Of a stretch of 64,000 nucleotides of DNA, positions 55,812-63,978 are shown piece by piece. The DNA is taken from positions 806,001 through 870,000 of the forward strand of contig OZ242308.1 of assembly GCA_965208015.1 (NCBI GenBank), written 5' to 3'. The translations under genes and the position numbers were made by a program. The notes under the pieces were generated by a model. That model saw only the letters and a program-made list of their open reading frames with translations, was not told the DNA's origin and did not search any database. The DNA comes from Bin87 sp965208015 (GTDB lineage: Bacteria > Chloroflexota > Dehalococcoidia > Lucifugimonadales > UBA3495). The first letter of the stretch is position 1, and the number at the start of each line of letters is the position of its first letter.

Positions 55812-56225
55812 TCACCGCTTGGTGTACTGCGGGGCGCGGCGGGCGCGCTTGAGGCCGTACTTCTTGCTTTCCTTGACCCGGGCGTCACGGGTGATGAATC
55901 CGGCGCGGCGCAGGCTGGGCTTCAGGTTGGGATCAAAGACGACCAGGGCGCGCGCGATGCCGTGGCGGATCGCTTCGGCCTGGGCGTTGACGCCGCCGCC
56001 GGTGACCTTGGCCATGACGCGAAAGCGGCCAACGGTTCCCGATGTCGAGAAGGGTTCCCGCACGGTGGACTGCCACGGCAGCCAGTTGAAGTACTCCTCC
56101 ATGGGCTTGTCATTGACGATGATGGCGGTGCCATCGTCGGGGTAGATGCGCACCTTGGCGATGGCGCTCTTGCGCCGGCCGGTCCCGTAGAAGTACTGCG
56201 GTTGCGGTTCTGCTTGCGTCACCAT
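55812..56225 (-). CDS. rpsI: Ribosomal protein uS9
   Basis: 137 residues, full length. It is part of the 30S head, and its C-terminal tail reaches the P-site tRNA. Diagnostic parts are YGTGRRKSAIAKVRI, VNDKPMEEYF, KVTGGGVNAQAEAIRHGIARAL and the basic tail DARVKESKKYGLKRARRAPQ ending QYTKR. It is the last gene of the rplM-rpsI pair that closes the minus-strand ribosomal block. Confidence 0.97.
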   Translation of the reverse strand: MVTQAEPQPQYFYGTGRRKSAIAKVRIYPDDGTAIIVNDKPMEEYFNWLPWQSTVREPFSTSGTVGRFRVMAKVTGGGVNAQAEAIRHGIARALVVFDPNLKPSLRRAGFITRDARVKESKKYGLKRARRAPQYTKR

Positions 56226-56277
56226 GTTGGTTGGTCACCTGCCTTGCGTTGGCGATGGTCGGAAAGTGGTTGCGATG

Positions 56278-56709
56278 CTACTGGGCGCTGCCGACCTGGG
56301 CTTCGTGGGGATGCTGGTCGCCGGCGTAGACGCGCAGGCGGCGCAGCATCTGGCGTCCCTGCTTGTTGGAGGGCAGCATGCCCTTCACTGCCAGGCGAAC
56401 CACGCGCTCCGGCCGCTCTTCCATCATGTCGCGCATGAGGAACGACTTGAGGTTGCCCACGTAGCCGCTGTGCCGGTAGTACATCTTCTGCATCAGCTTG
56501 CGCCCGGTGACGCGCACCTTGTCAGCGTTGATGACCACCACGTGGCATCCGGTGATGACGTGGGGGGTGTAGGTGGGCAGGTCCTTGCCCTGGAGCGCCA
56601 CGGCCACCTGCCGTGCTAATCGGCCGAGGCTGATGCCGGTGGCGTCGATGACGCGCCACGTATCGGGCACGTCGCCGGCTTTGGCGAAGTAAGTGCTAGT
56701 TCGTTTCAT
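56278..56709 (-). CDS. rplM: Ribosomal protein uL13
   Basis: 143 residues, an early-assembling 50S protein. The start KRTSTYFAKAGDVPDTWRVI, the HVITGCHVVVINADKVRVTG block and AVKGMLPSNKQGRQMLRRLR are typical. Its start overlaps the end of truA by 14 bases, so the two are coupled. rpsI follows after 52 bases. Confidence 0.97.
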   Translation of the reverse strand: MKRTSTYFAKAGDVPDTWRVIDATGISLGRLARQVAVALQGKDLPTYTPHVITGCHVVVINADKVRVTGRKLMQKMYYRHSGYVGNLKSFLMRDMMEERPERVVRLAVKGMLPSNKQGRQMLRRLRVYAGDQHPHEAQVGSAQ

Positions 56710-57520
56710 GGTAACTGGCTACCTTCAACAGATGATTGAATTCGGGGTAGTGTACTGATCGCAGGCACAGTCCCTTCGCCGGGAGGGTCGGGGTGTTGTG
56801 CAGTTGTTGGGTTCTTCCGGCCAGAGCGTCCGCGATGGCGTGGATTGGCAGTCTTCCTTTGCCTATCTCCACCAGCACCGCGTTGGCTCGCCTGATTTGA
56901 TGCCTCAAGAACCCGTTGGCCGCGCAATCAATGGCTATGACATCCTGGTCGTCGCTCTGGCGTTTCACGTCCCACTGGAACACTTGCCGCACTGCGCTTT
57001 GGTCGATGGGATGTGCCGTTGCGATCTGCCGGAAATCCCGGATACCAAGCAGGCTGTGGGCGGCTATCTGCATCGCGTCGAGGTTCAACGGCGCCGGTTC
57101 CGAGTGATGAGTGCGCCGGAGGAGAGGGGACGGCACGGGTCGGTTGACGACGCTGTACCGGTAATCTCGCCTGGTGGCGCTGCGCCTGGCGTGAAACTCC
57201 TGGGGCACCTCGCTGGCAGTGACCACGCGGATGTCATCCGGCAGGTAGTGGTTCATCGCCGCCACCATTACGTGGGTACCGTGAGTAGAACCCGTGGCGA
57301 GGTCGACCACCTGGCAGATGGCATGGGCTCCGGAGTCGGTGCGACTGGCTCCTCGTACCCTGACGTGCTCGCCGGTGAGACGATTGAAGGCTTTTTCCAA
57401 CTCTCCCTGGATCGTCGGGATGGCCGCCTGAAGCTGAAAGCCGGCGTATTGAGTGCCTTCGTATGCCACCACCAGGGCGATGCGGCGCGGCGTTGCCTCG
57501 ACGGTGCGTTGGGATGTCAT
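56696..57520 (-). CDS. truA: tRNA pseudouridine38-40 synthase TruA
   Basis: 274 residues. TruA makes pseudouridine at positions 38-40 of tRNA anticodon arms. The catalytic aspartate is in VRGASRTDSGAHA near residue 61; LVVAYEGTQYAGFQLQ near the start, FHARRSATRRDYRY and the late AANGFLRHQIRRA are also conserved. It sits in the usual place between rplQ and rplM. The start ATG has no strong ribosome-binding site, and its end overlaps the rplM start. Confidence 0.95.
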   Translation of the reverse strand: MTSQRTVEATPRRIALVVAYEGTQYAGFQLQAAIPTIQGELEKAFNRLTGEHVRVRGASRTDSGAHAICQVVDLATGSTHGTHVMVAAMNHYLPDDIRVVTASEVPQEFHARRSATRRDYRYSVVNRPVPSPLLRRTHHSEPAPLNLDAMQIAAHSLLGIRDFRQIATAHPIDQSAVRQVFQWDVKRQSDDQDVIAIDCAANGFLRHQIRRANAVLVEIGKGRLPIHAIADALAGRTQQLHNTPTLPAKGLCLRSVHYPEFNHLLKVASYHETN

Positions 57521-57570
57521 GAGGTTATTGGGGCAATGGCAATTCCTCGAACCGGGTTGTCGCGCTGGGG

Positions 57571-57924
57571 TTACACGAGTTCGATAACGGCCATTGAGGC
57601 GCCGTCGCCCTGGCGGGGTCCCAGCTTGATGATGCGGGTGTAACCGCCGGGTCGCTCGGCGTAACGGGGGCCGAGTTCGTCAAAGATCTTGGCCACCACG
57701 TCCTTCTGGGGCAGCTTGCTCAGGGCGGTTCGCCGGTTGTGCAGCGTTCCCTTTTTGCCGTGGGTGATGAGTTTCTCGGTCATCACCCGGGTTTCCTTAG
57801 CTTTGGCCAGGGTGGTGGTGATACGTTCGTGCCGTATCAGATCCGCGGTGAGACCCCGCAGGAGAGCCTTGCGCTGGTCCTTGTACCGGCTGAGTTTGCG
57901 GCCGGCGACGCGATGGGAGGGCAT
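57571..57924 (-). CDS. rplQ: Ribosomal protein bL17
   Basis: 117 residues, normal length, part of the 50S exit-tunnel region. The start MPSHRVAGRKLSRYKDQRKA and TTLAKAKETRVMTEKLITHG are family hallmarks, as is the end GGYTRIIKLGPRQGDGASMA. It follows the rpoA stop by two bases, so the two genes are coupled. Confidence 0.97.
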   Translation of the reverse strand: MPSHRVAGRKLSRYKDQRKALLRGLTADLIRHERITTTLAKAKETRVMTEKLITHGKKGTLHNRRTALSKLPQKDVVAKIFDELGPRYAERPGGYTRIIKLGPRQGDGASMAVIELV

Positions 57925-57926
57925 GA

Positions 57927-59015
57927 CTAATCACCGTCGTCGTAATCGTAGTCGTCGTCTTCAGGGTCAAACACCAGAGGGGTGTCTAGGTCTTCCAGAT
58001 CTTCGTCGTCCAGGTCGGGGCCGGCTTCGGTGGCGGCCTGACTGACCCGGGCGGAGCTGACGCCCAACTCGGCGAGCTTGCCCTGCAACTCCTCCAGGGA
58101 TTTCTGTCCGAAGTTGCGGATGTTCAGCAGTTCGTCCGAGCTGAGGTCGAGCACCTGCCCGACGCGGTCCAGCTTGGCGCGCTTCAGGCAGTTGAGGGTG
58201 CGCGAGGATAGGTCCAGCCGTTCGATGGGCATCAGGTAGACTTCCGAGCCAATGTTGAGGTTGCCCGTGTCCAGCGGCGTGTCGGCGGGACGGCTCAACT
58301 GGTTGAACATGAAGAAGTGCTGGACGAGGTTCTCGGAAGCTTCCTGGATGGCTGCCAGGGGGCTCACTGCTCCGTCGGTCCATACTTGCAGGATCAGCCG
58401 CTCCCAGTCGGTCTGCTGACCGACCATCATCCGCTCCACGGAGTAGTCCACCTTGCGGACGGGGTTGTAGATGGCATCCACCGGAAGCACTCCCACGGGG
58501 AGGCCGGCCATGCTGTCGCCCTGGGCCACCTGCTGGTAGCCCTTGCCCGATTCCACGTTGAACTCGATGGACAGCGACACGTCCGGATTGTCCAAAGTGG
58601 CCAGGTGCAGTTCCGGGTTGACGATCTGGTGATCGCTGGCGGTGGCGATGTCGCCGGCGCAGACGCGACCCTCGCCGGTTACGTCGAGGCGCATCTTGCC
58701 GGTGCGCTTGGACAGGGCGTGGATGCGGATGCGCTTGACGCTGAGGAGCAGGTCCATGACCTCTTCCTTGACGCCGGGTATAACGGAGTATTCGTGGGGC
58801 ACGCCTTCAATCTTCACCCAGGTTACGGCGGTTCCCTGGATGGAGCTGAGCAGCAGGCGCCGCAGCGGGTTGCCCACGGTGGTGGCATATCCCCGTTCCA
58901 GTGGTTCCAGGGCGACGCAAGCGTAGGTATCGTTGCTGTCGATCACCCGGATGGACGGGGAGGGTATTTCGGGTTCGGGATCCCGCAATGGCGGGAGGAT
59001 TTGAGGATCTAACAT
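57927..59015 (-). CDS. rpoA: RNA polymerase alpha subunit
   Basis: 362 residues from the ATG at 59015; the open frame continues to 59693 only as a shadow of rpsD. The N-terminal dimerisation domain (ERGYATTVGNPLRRLLLSSI near 40) and the C-terminal DNA- and activator-binding domain (LDRVGQVLDLSSDELLNIRN then FGQKSLEELQ) are complete. After the CTD comes a 35-residue acidic tail (DLDDEDLEDLDTPLVFDPED and on), which makes it longer than E. coli RpoA (329). It lies between rpsD and rplQ. Confidence 0.97.
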   Translation of the reverse strand: MLDPQILPPLRDPEPEIPSPSIRVIDSNDTYACVALEPLERGYATTVGNPLRRLLLSSIQGTAVTWVKIEGVPHEYSVIPGVKEEVMDLLLSVKRIRIHALSKRTGKMRLDVTGEGRVCAGDIATASDHQIVNPELHLATLDNPDVSLSIEFNVESGKGYQQVAQGDSMAGLPVGVLPVDAIYNPVRKVDYSVERMMVGQQTDWERLILQVWTDGAVSPLAAIQEASENLVQHFFMFNQLSRPADTPLDTGNLNIGSEVYLMPIERLDLSSRTLNCLKRAKLDRVGQVLDLSSDELLNIRNFGQKSLEELQGKLAELGVSSARVSQAATEAGPDLDDEDLEDLDTPLVFDPEDDDYDYDDGD

Positions 59016-59023
59016 GCCGCAGG

Positions 59024-59650
59024 TTACCTTGAGTAGAACTCGACGATCAGGCGGGAGTTGATAGTTTCGGGCAGTTCGTTGTCGGGCGGCATTGAGATCA
59101 CCTGACCTTCCATCTGGGTCAGGTCGAGGGTCAACCAACTGGGGAGGGTCCGCTTGGGCAGGCCGTCGGTGCGGTCGGCGAAGAACTCGCGCTTGCGGGA
59201 AGTTTCGGTCCAGGCGATGGTCTGTCCCGGCTTGACCAGGAAGGAAGGGATGTCGGTCTTGCGACCGTTGACGGCGAAGTGGCCGTGCTGGACCATCTGT
59301 CGGGCCTGCTTGCGGGAATCGGCAAAACCCAGCAGATAGATCACGTTGTCCAACCGCCGCTCCAGGGTGCGGAGCAGGTTGTTGCCGGAGATGCCGGGCG
59401 TGTTGAACGCGTCGGTCATGTACTTCCGGAACTGGCTTTCCATGATGCCGTACATTTGCCGCGCCTTCTGCTTCTCCCGCAGGTGAACGCCGTAGTCGGA
59501 GACGCGCCGGCGACGGTTGCCGCCGCCTCCGGGCGGGATGTGGCGACGCTCGATGGCGCAGCGCGGGGAAAAGCAGCGGTCGCCTTTCAGGAATAGCTTT
59601 TCGCCGGCGCGACGGCACAGGCGGCAGGATGGTCCGGTATATCTGCCCAT
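59024..59650 (-). CDS. rpsD: Ribosomal protein uS4
   Basis: 208 residues, one of the two 30S assembly starters. It is the zinc-binding form: four cysteines in CRLCRRAGEKLFLKGDRC and the following PRCAIE near the start. The S4 RNA-binding domain is in RLDNVIYLLGFADSRKQARQ and the following HGHFAVNGRKTDIPS stretch. It is followed by rpoA after eight bases, as in the usual alpha operon. Confidence 0.97.
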   Translation of the reverse strand: MGRYTGPSCRLCRRAGEKLFLKGDRCFSPRCAIERRHIPPGGGGNRRRRVSDYGVHLREKQKARQMYGIMESQFRKYMTDAFNTPGISGNNLLRTLERRLDNVIYLLGFADSRKQARQMVQHGHFAVNGRKTDIPSFLVKPGQTIAWTETSRKREFFADRTDGLPKRTLPSWLTLDLTQMEGQVISMPPDNELPETINSRLIVEFYSR

Positions 59651-59729
59651 GTTGGTCTTTCCGTTGGTGGTGTGGGAGTCCGTCCTTCGACAAGCTCAGG
59701 ACGAGCGGGTTTGCAAACGTCCGGCCCGG

Positions 59730-60113
59730 CTACACGCGGCGGCGCTTGGGAGGGCGGACGCCGTTGTGGGGGATGGGGGTCACGTCGCGGATGCTGGAGA
59801 CGTTGAGGCCGGCGGCCTGCAGCGCCCGGATTGCCGGTTCGCGGCCGGAGCCGGGCCCCTTGATGTAAACGTCGATGTTGCGCATGCCCATGTCCACGCC
59901 GCGACGGGCGGCCTGCTCGGCGGCGCGCTGGGCGGCGAAGGCCGTGCCCTTGCGGGAGCCGCGGAACCCGGCGGTGCCGGCGCTGGTGGAAGCCACGACG
60001 TTCCCGTCGGGATCGGTCAGGCTGACCAGCGTATTGTTGAACGTGGAGTAGATGTAAGCGCGCCCCTGGGGAATGGAGCGCCGCTCGCGACGACGTGCGC
60101 GGGGTCGGGGCAT
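59730..60113 (-). CDS. rpsK: Ribosomal protein uS11
   Basis: 127 residues, 30S platform protein. Diagnostic parts are AYIYSTFNNTLVSLTDPDGN near residue 19, the AGFRGSRKGTAFAAQRAAEQ block, the DVYIKGPGSGREPAIRAL loop and the C-terminal DVTPIPHNGVRPPKRRR. It lies 79 bases upstream of rpsD and is separated from rpsM by a palindromic repeat. Confidence 0.97.
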   Translation of the reverse strand: MPRPRARRRERRSIPQGRAYIYSTFNNTLVSLTDPDGNVVASTSAGTAGFRGSRKGTAFAAQRAAEQAARRGVDMGMRNIDVYIKGPGSGREPAIRALQAAGLNVSSIRDVTPIPHNGVRPPKRRRV

Positions 60114-60140
60114 GGGATTTCCTCTCTGTAATGTGGTTCC

Positions 60141-60232
60141 GTCAGAATCAGGATTTGGTGGATTTTAAGATTTACGGGATTACGTTATCCCAATCTTGCC
60201 AATCCGATAATCCTGTGAATCCTGATTCTGAC
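60141..60232. repeat. Palindromic element with 15-bp terminal inverted repeats, copy 2, inside the ribosomal operon
   Basis: GTCAGAATCAGGATT (60141-60155) and AATCCTGATTCTGAC (60218-60232) are perfect inverted repeats. The plan matches the 42081 element, with a few base changes and a shorter middle. It fills the 145-base rpsM-rpsK gap, where related bacteria usually have a short spacer. Confidence 0.88.
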
Positions 60233-60258
60233 AAATGCCAGCGGGAATCCGACGGCGA

Positions 60259-60651
60259 TTACTTCTTGCCGCCGGTGCGCCGACCGCGGCCGGCCACGGT
60301 GCGCCGGGCGCCCTTGCGGGAGCGGGCGTTGGTCCGGGTGCGCTGGCCGTGCACCGGGAGGTTCCGGCGATGGCGCAGGCCCCGGTAGCTGCCGATGTCG
60401 ATGAGCCGGCGAATGTTCTCGTTGTGTTCGCGGCGCAGGTCACCCTCGGTGATGTAGTCCTGGTCGACGATGACGCGGATGCGGTCGACCTCCTGTTCGG
60501 AGAGCTCGTTCATGCGCGGCGGCATGTCAGTATCAAGGTTGGCCTTGCTCACGATTTCTATGGCTTTGGAAGGGCCAATGCCGTAGATGCTGCGCAGCGC
60601 GATGTGGGCGCGCTTGCGGTCGGGTACGTCGACTCCGGCTATTCGGACCAT
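60259..60651 (-). CDS. rpsM: Ribosomal protein uS13
   Basis: 130 residues from the ATG at 60651 (MVRIAGVDVPDRKRAHIAL); the longer frame to 60789 is a shadow of rpmJ. S13 is in the 30S head and contacts the P-site tRNA and inter-subunit bridges. The family parts SIYGIGPSKAIEI, RRLIDIGSYRGLRHRRNLPV and HGQRTRTNARSRKGARRTV are present. It lies between rpmJ and rpsK. Confidence 0.96.
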   Translation of the reverse strand: MVRIAGVDVPDRKRAHIALRSIYGIGPSKAIEIVSKANLDTDMPPRMNELSEQEVDRIRVIVDQDYITEGDLRREHNENIRRLIDIGSYRGLRHRRNLPVHGQRTRTNARSRKGARRTVAGRGRRTGGKK

Positions 60652-60713
60652 GGTAACGCTCCTGGACTTGAGGTGTGGTCGTGGGACGGGCTGACCGGCT
60701 TGCGCCGGGTGGG

Positions 60714-60827
60714 CTATCCCTGCCGTTGCGCGTGCTTGCTGTTGACGCAGATGATGCGCACCACGCCCTTGCGCCGGATCACCCGGCAACGGTCGCAGCG
60801 CGGCTTCACCGATGCGGACACTTTCAT
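60714..60827 (-). CDS. rpmJ: Ribosomal protein bL36
   Basis: A 37-residue gene with ATG at 60827 and stop at 60714. The protein reads MKVSASVKPRCDRCRVIRRK and then GVVRIICVNSKHAQRQG. It has three cysteines and one histidine in the pattern C-x2-C...C...H, the zinc ribbon of the primary form of bL36. It is in its normal place between infA and rpsM. Confidence 0.97.
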   Translation of the reverse strand: MKVSASVKPRCDRCRVIRRKGVVRIICVNSKHAQRQG

Positions 60828-60848
60828 GGGTATTCTCCGCGGCTCTGG

Positions 60849-61067
60849 CTACTTGAAGCGATAGGTGATGCGCCCTCGACTCAGGTCGTAGGGAGACAAC
60901 TCCACCAGCACCCGGTCGCCCGGCAGCACTCGGATGAAGTGCATGCGGATCTTGCCTGAGATGTGGGCCAGGACCTGGTGCTCGTTGGGCAGTTCCACGC
61001 GGAACATGCCGTTGGGCAGGGCTTCGGTTACCTGCGCCTCAACTTCAATCGCTTCTTTCTTCGCCAT
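60849..61067 (-). CDS. infA: Translation initiation factor IF-1
   Basis: 72 residues, one OB-fold. VEAQVTEALPNGMFRVELPN, the HISGKIRMHFIRVLPGDRV block and SPYDLSRGRITYRFK at the end are highly conserved. IF-1 binds the 30S A site during initiation. It lies between map and rpmJ. Confidence 0.97.
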   Translation of the reverse strand: MAKKEAIEVEAQVTEALPNGMFRVELPNEHQVLAHISGKIRMHFIRVLPGDRVLVELSPYDLSRGRITYRFK

Positions 61068-61125
61068 AAACTTTCCTTCTTTGCGCCGACGGGCCTGTGG
61101 TGGGCCGTCGGCGTCGCGTGTGTTG

Positions 61126-61935
61126 TCAGTCGTGCATGGTCAGGATCTTGGGTCCGTCGGCAGTGATCGCCAGGGTGTGCTCGAAGTGAGCCGACAGCGC
61201 ACCGTCGGCGGTGACTACCGTCCAGTCGTCATCCAGTATGGTGGTGTCTTCCGTGCCCAGGTTCAGCATCGGCTCGATGCAAATGCACATCCCGGGCCGC
61301 AGCAGGACGCCCTTTCCGGCCTCGCCGTAGTTGGGGACCTGCGGGTCCTCGTGGAGGTGGCGACCCACGCCGTGGCCGACAAACTGGCGAACCACTCCGT
61401 AGCCACGGGGTATGGCGTAACCGGACACCGCGGCGCCGATGTCGCCGATGCGATTGCCCGGCTGGGCGGCGGCGATCCCGGCGTACAGGCTGGCGTTGGT
61501 ATCTTCCATCAGCTGTTGCGCTTCGTCGCTGATCTCGCCCACGGCGACGGAGATGGCGGCGTCGCCGATGAAACCGTCGATGGTTGCCCCGCAGTCCATC
61601 TTGATGATGTCGCCCTCTTTGAGCACTCGCTTGCCGGGGATGCCGTGGACGATCTCCTCGTTGACCGAGGCGCAGATGGCTCCGGGAAACCCGTGGTAAC
61701 CGAGGAACGTGGGCACTGCGCCCATGCTGCGGATGTTCTTGTCCGCGATGCGATTGAGATCGGCGGTGGTCATGCCGGGCTCAACCGATTTCTTGAGGAG
61801 CGTCAGGGTAGCGCCCACGATGGCGCCGGCACGCTCCATGGCCTCCATCTCCCGACGGGACTTGATGGTTATCCCGCCAGTGTACGACGAAGGGGAATTG
61901 GAGGCAGTTTTACGCTTGGGATTGCTGTTCACCAT
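61126..61935 (-). CDS. map: Methionine aminopeptidase, type I
   Basis: 269 residues from the ATG at 61935. The N-terminal 20 residues are extra compared with E. coli Map, and a conserved ITIKSRREMEAMERAGAIVG follows. The five metal ligands are seen: Asp in IKMDCGA, Asp in FIGDAAIS, His in GHGVGRHLHEDP, Glu in CIEPMLN and Glu in AHFEHTLAI. It removes the starting methionine from new proteins. It lies between adk and infA, as in the usual order. Confidence 0.96.
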   Translation of the reverse strand: MVNSNPKRKTASNSPSSYTGGITIKSRREMEAMERAGAIVGATLTLLKKSVEPGMTTADLNRIADKNIRSMGAVPTFLGYHGFPGAICASVNEEIVHGIPGKRVLKEGDIIKMDCGATIDGFIGDAAISVAVGEISDEAQQLMEDTNASLYAGIAAAQPGNRIGDIGAAVSGYAIPRGYGVVRQFVGHGVGRHLHEDPQVPNYGEAGKGVLLRPGMCICIEPMLNLGTEDTTILDDDWTVVTADGALSAHFEHTLAITADGPKILTMHD

Positions 61936-61939
61936 TGTG

Positions 61940-61968
61940 ATTATACCTCAACCGCTACGATTTTGAAA
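61940..61968 (-). promoter_or_regulatory. Possible internal promoter before map
   Basis: On the minus strand TTTCAA, a 17-base spacer and a perfect TATAAT, ending four bases before the ATG of map. It lies inside the ribosomal operon and could drive map separately. The -35 match is weak. Confidence 0.35.
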
Positions 61969-62650
61969 CCGCACCCACATCGCTGACGTTCAGAATCCGC
62001 AACACGGAGTGATGCACGGCATCGATTGACTGCTCGCCAGAAACGTCGGCGAGCAGTCCGCGCTGGCGGTAGAACTCCAGGACCGGGGCGGTCTCCTGGT
62101 GGTAGACAGACAAGCGGTTGGCCACCGCTCCCTCGGTGTCGTCTTCTCTCTGATAGATGTCGCCGCCGTCGGGACAGTCGGCGCACTTCTCGGGCGGCGC
62201 ACCGGTGTCGGCGTCGCGCGCATAGGGTCGCTGGCAAGCCCGGCAGATGTAGCGGTTGCTGAGTCGGCGGATCAGCTCACCGTCTTCCACCTGGATGTGG
62301 ACCACGCGGTCCAGGCGTTGCCCCTGATTCTCCAGCGCCGCTTCGAGCGCCTGGGCCTGGGCGGTGTTGCGGGGAAAGCCGTCCAGCATGAATCCGACAG
62401 AATCGGCAATCCCGCCGATCCGGTCAATAACCATGCCGATGGTGACCTCATCGGGCACCAGCTCGCCGCGGCTCATGTATCCCCGGGCCAATTCGCCCAG
62501 TTCCGTGCCGTTGGACAGGTGGTGCCGGAACAGGTCGCCGGAGCTGACGTGCTCTATGTCCAGGCTCTCCTTGAGCAGTTGGGCCTGCGTGCCCTTGCCC
62601 GCGCCCGGTGGGCCGAACAGGACCAGCCTGATGCCGTTGGCGGCGGTCAT
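61955..62650 (-). CDS. adk: Adenylate kinase
   Basis: 231 residues. Adenylate kinase balances ATP, ADP and AMP. The P-loop GPPGAGKGTQAQLL is near residue 13, FMLDGFPRNTAQAQAL near 87, and the zinc-type LID has the four cysteines C-x2-C and C-x2-C (ICRACQRPY and KCADCPDGG). The ATG overlaps the secY stop by four bases (ATGA), so the two are coupled. Confidence 0.97.
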   Translation of the reverse strand: MTAANGIRLVLFGPPGAGKGTQAQLLKESLDIEHVSSGDLFRHHLSNGTELGELARGYMSRGELVPDEVTIGMVIDRIGGIADSVGFMLDGFPRNTAQAQALEAALENQGQRLDRVVHIQVEDGELIRRLSNRYICRACQRPYARDADTGAPPEKCADCPDGGDIYQREDDTEGAVANRLSVYHQETAPVLEFYRQRGLLADVSGEQSIDAVHHSVLRILNVSDVGAVSKS

Positions 62651-63978
62651 CGCAGGAACCCTTCGTAGTTGCGCATCATGAGCTGGGCTTCCAACTGCCG
62701 CAGGGTGTCCAGACCCACGCCGACCATGATGAGGAGGCTGGTGCTGCTGAGGGCGATGGCCTCCACGTTGGTGATCAGCGACGCGATGTAGGGCACGATG
62801 GCGATGAAGCCCAGGAACAGCGCACCGCCCATGGTCAGGCGGAGAATGACCCGGTTCAGGTAGTCCTGGGTAGGCCGGCCCGGCCGGATGCCCAGAACGA
62901 AGCCGCCGTTGCGCTGGAGGTTCTCGGCGATGTTCTGCTGCTGGAACACGACCAGCGTGTAGAAGAAGGTGAACGCCACCACCAGGAAGAACGCCAGCAC
63001 CCAGTAGATGGGACCGGTGGGGCTGAGAGCCACCTGGAGGTCGGCGGCGAGGTTGCCGACGAAACCGCCGGCGGAGCTGAGGTACTGGGCCACGGTTCCG
63101 GGCAGGATGACGATGGAGAAGGCGAAGATCAGCGGGATCATGCCGGCCGAGTTGATCCGCAGCGGGATGTACGTGGAGCCCGACTGGCGGTACATCTGAC
63201 CGCCCCTGAATATGCTGCGGCCGTACTGCACCGGTATGCGGCGGTGGGCCTCGTTGAACACCACGATCAAGGCGATGATCAGCAGGCCGATGAGCGCGAA
63301 GAAGAAGACGCCGATGATGTTGTCGCGGTCCAGAAAACCTGTGGCCAGCAGTCCGGGGAAGCCCACGACGATGCCGGCAAAGATGATCAGCGAGATGCCG
63401 TTGCCGATGCCGCGCTCGGTGATCAACTCGCCCAGCCAGACCAGGAACATGGTGCCGGCGGTCAGGGACAGGACCGCGGCCAGGGTGGGCAGGAAAGAGT
63501 CCGGGCCGAACCCGACGTTGGTGAGCACACCGGCCTGTTGCAGCAGCACCATCTGGGCAAAGGCTTGGGCAATGGCGATGGGCACCGTACCCCAGTGGGT
63601 GATGCGGTTCATCTTGATGCGTCCGGCTTCGCCCTCCCGCGAGAGGTTTTGCAGCTGGGGAATCACCGGCGTGAGCAGCTGCATGATGATGGACGCGGTG
63701 ATGTATGGGAACACTCCCAGCGCTACGATGCTCATGCGGCTCAGCGCGCCGCCGGAGAAGAGATCGAGGAAGCCGAGGAGCTGGTTGTTGCTGAACAACT
63801 GCTCCAGCGCGGCAGTGTCGAGTCCCGGTATGGGGATGTGGGCGACCAGCCGGTACAGGGCCAGCATCCCCAGGGTGAAGAGGATCTTGGCCCGGAGGTC
63901 GGGCAGGCTGAAAGCGTCGATAGCCGCCTGCACCAGGCGTGGCCAGCGACCTCCTGCCTGGGCCTCAGTTTGAATCAT
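62647..63978 (-). CDS. secY: Preprotein translocase subunit SecY
   Basis: 443 residues with the ten membrane helices of the protein-conducting channel. The start KILFTLGMLALYRLVAHIPI, the plug-region SGGALSRMSIVALGVFPYIT and AEAGRIKMNRITHWG-like cytoplasmic loops are typical, as is LGIRPGRPTQDYLNRVILRL near 371. It is the first gene of the block seen in this window; upstream genes such as rplO would lie beyond the right edge. Confidence 0.97.
   Translation of the reverse strand: MIQTEAQAGGRWPRLVQAAIDAFSLPDLRAKILFTLGMLALYRLVAHIPIPGLDTAALEQLFSNNQLLGFLDLFSGGALSRMSIVALGVFPYITASIIMQLLTPVIPQLQNLSREGEAGRIKMNRITHWGTVPIAIAQAFAQMVLLQQAGVLTNVGFGPDSFLPTLAAVLSLTAGTMFLVWLGELITERGIGNGISLIIFAGIVVGFPGLLATGFLDRDNIIGVFFFALIGLLIIALIVVFNEAHRRIPVQYGRSIFRGGQMYRQSGSTYIPLRINSAGMIPLIFAFSIVILPGTVAQYLSSAGGFVGNLAADLQVALSPTGPIYWVLAFFLVVAFTFFYTLVVFQQQNIAENLQRNGGFVLGIRPGRPTQDYLNRVILRLTMGGALFLGFIAIVPYIASLITNVEAIALSSTSLLIMVGVGLDTLRQLEAQLMMRNYEGFLR

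Noticed and set aside
59016..59693. N-terminal extension of rpoA
   Set aside because: The frame is open but runs through rpsD in another frame; the family start is the ATG at 59015.
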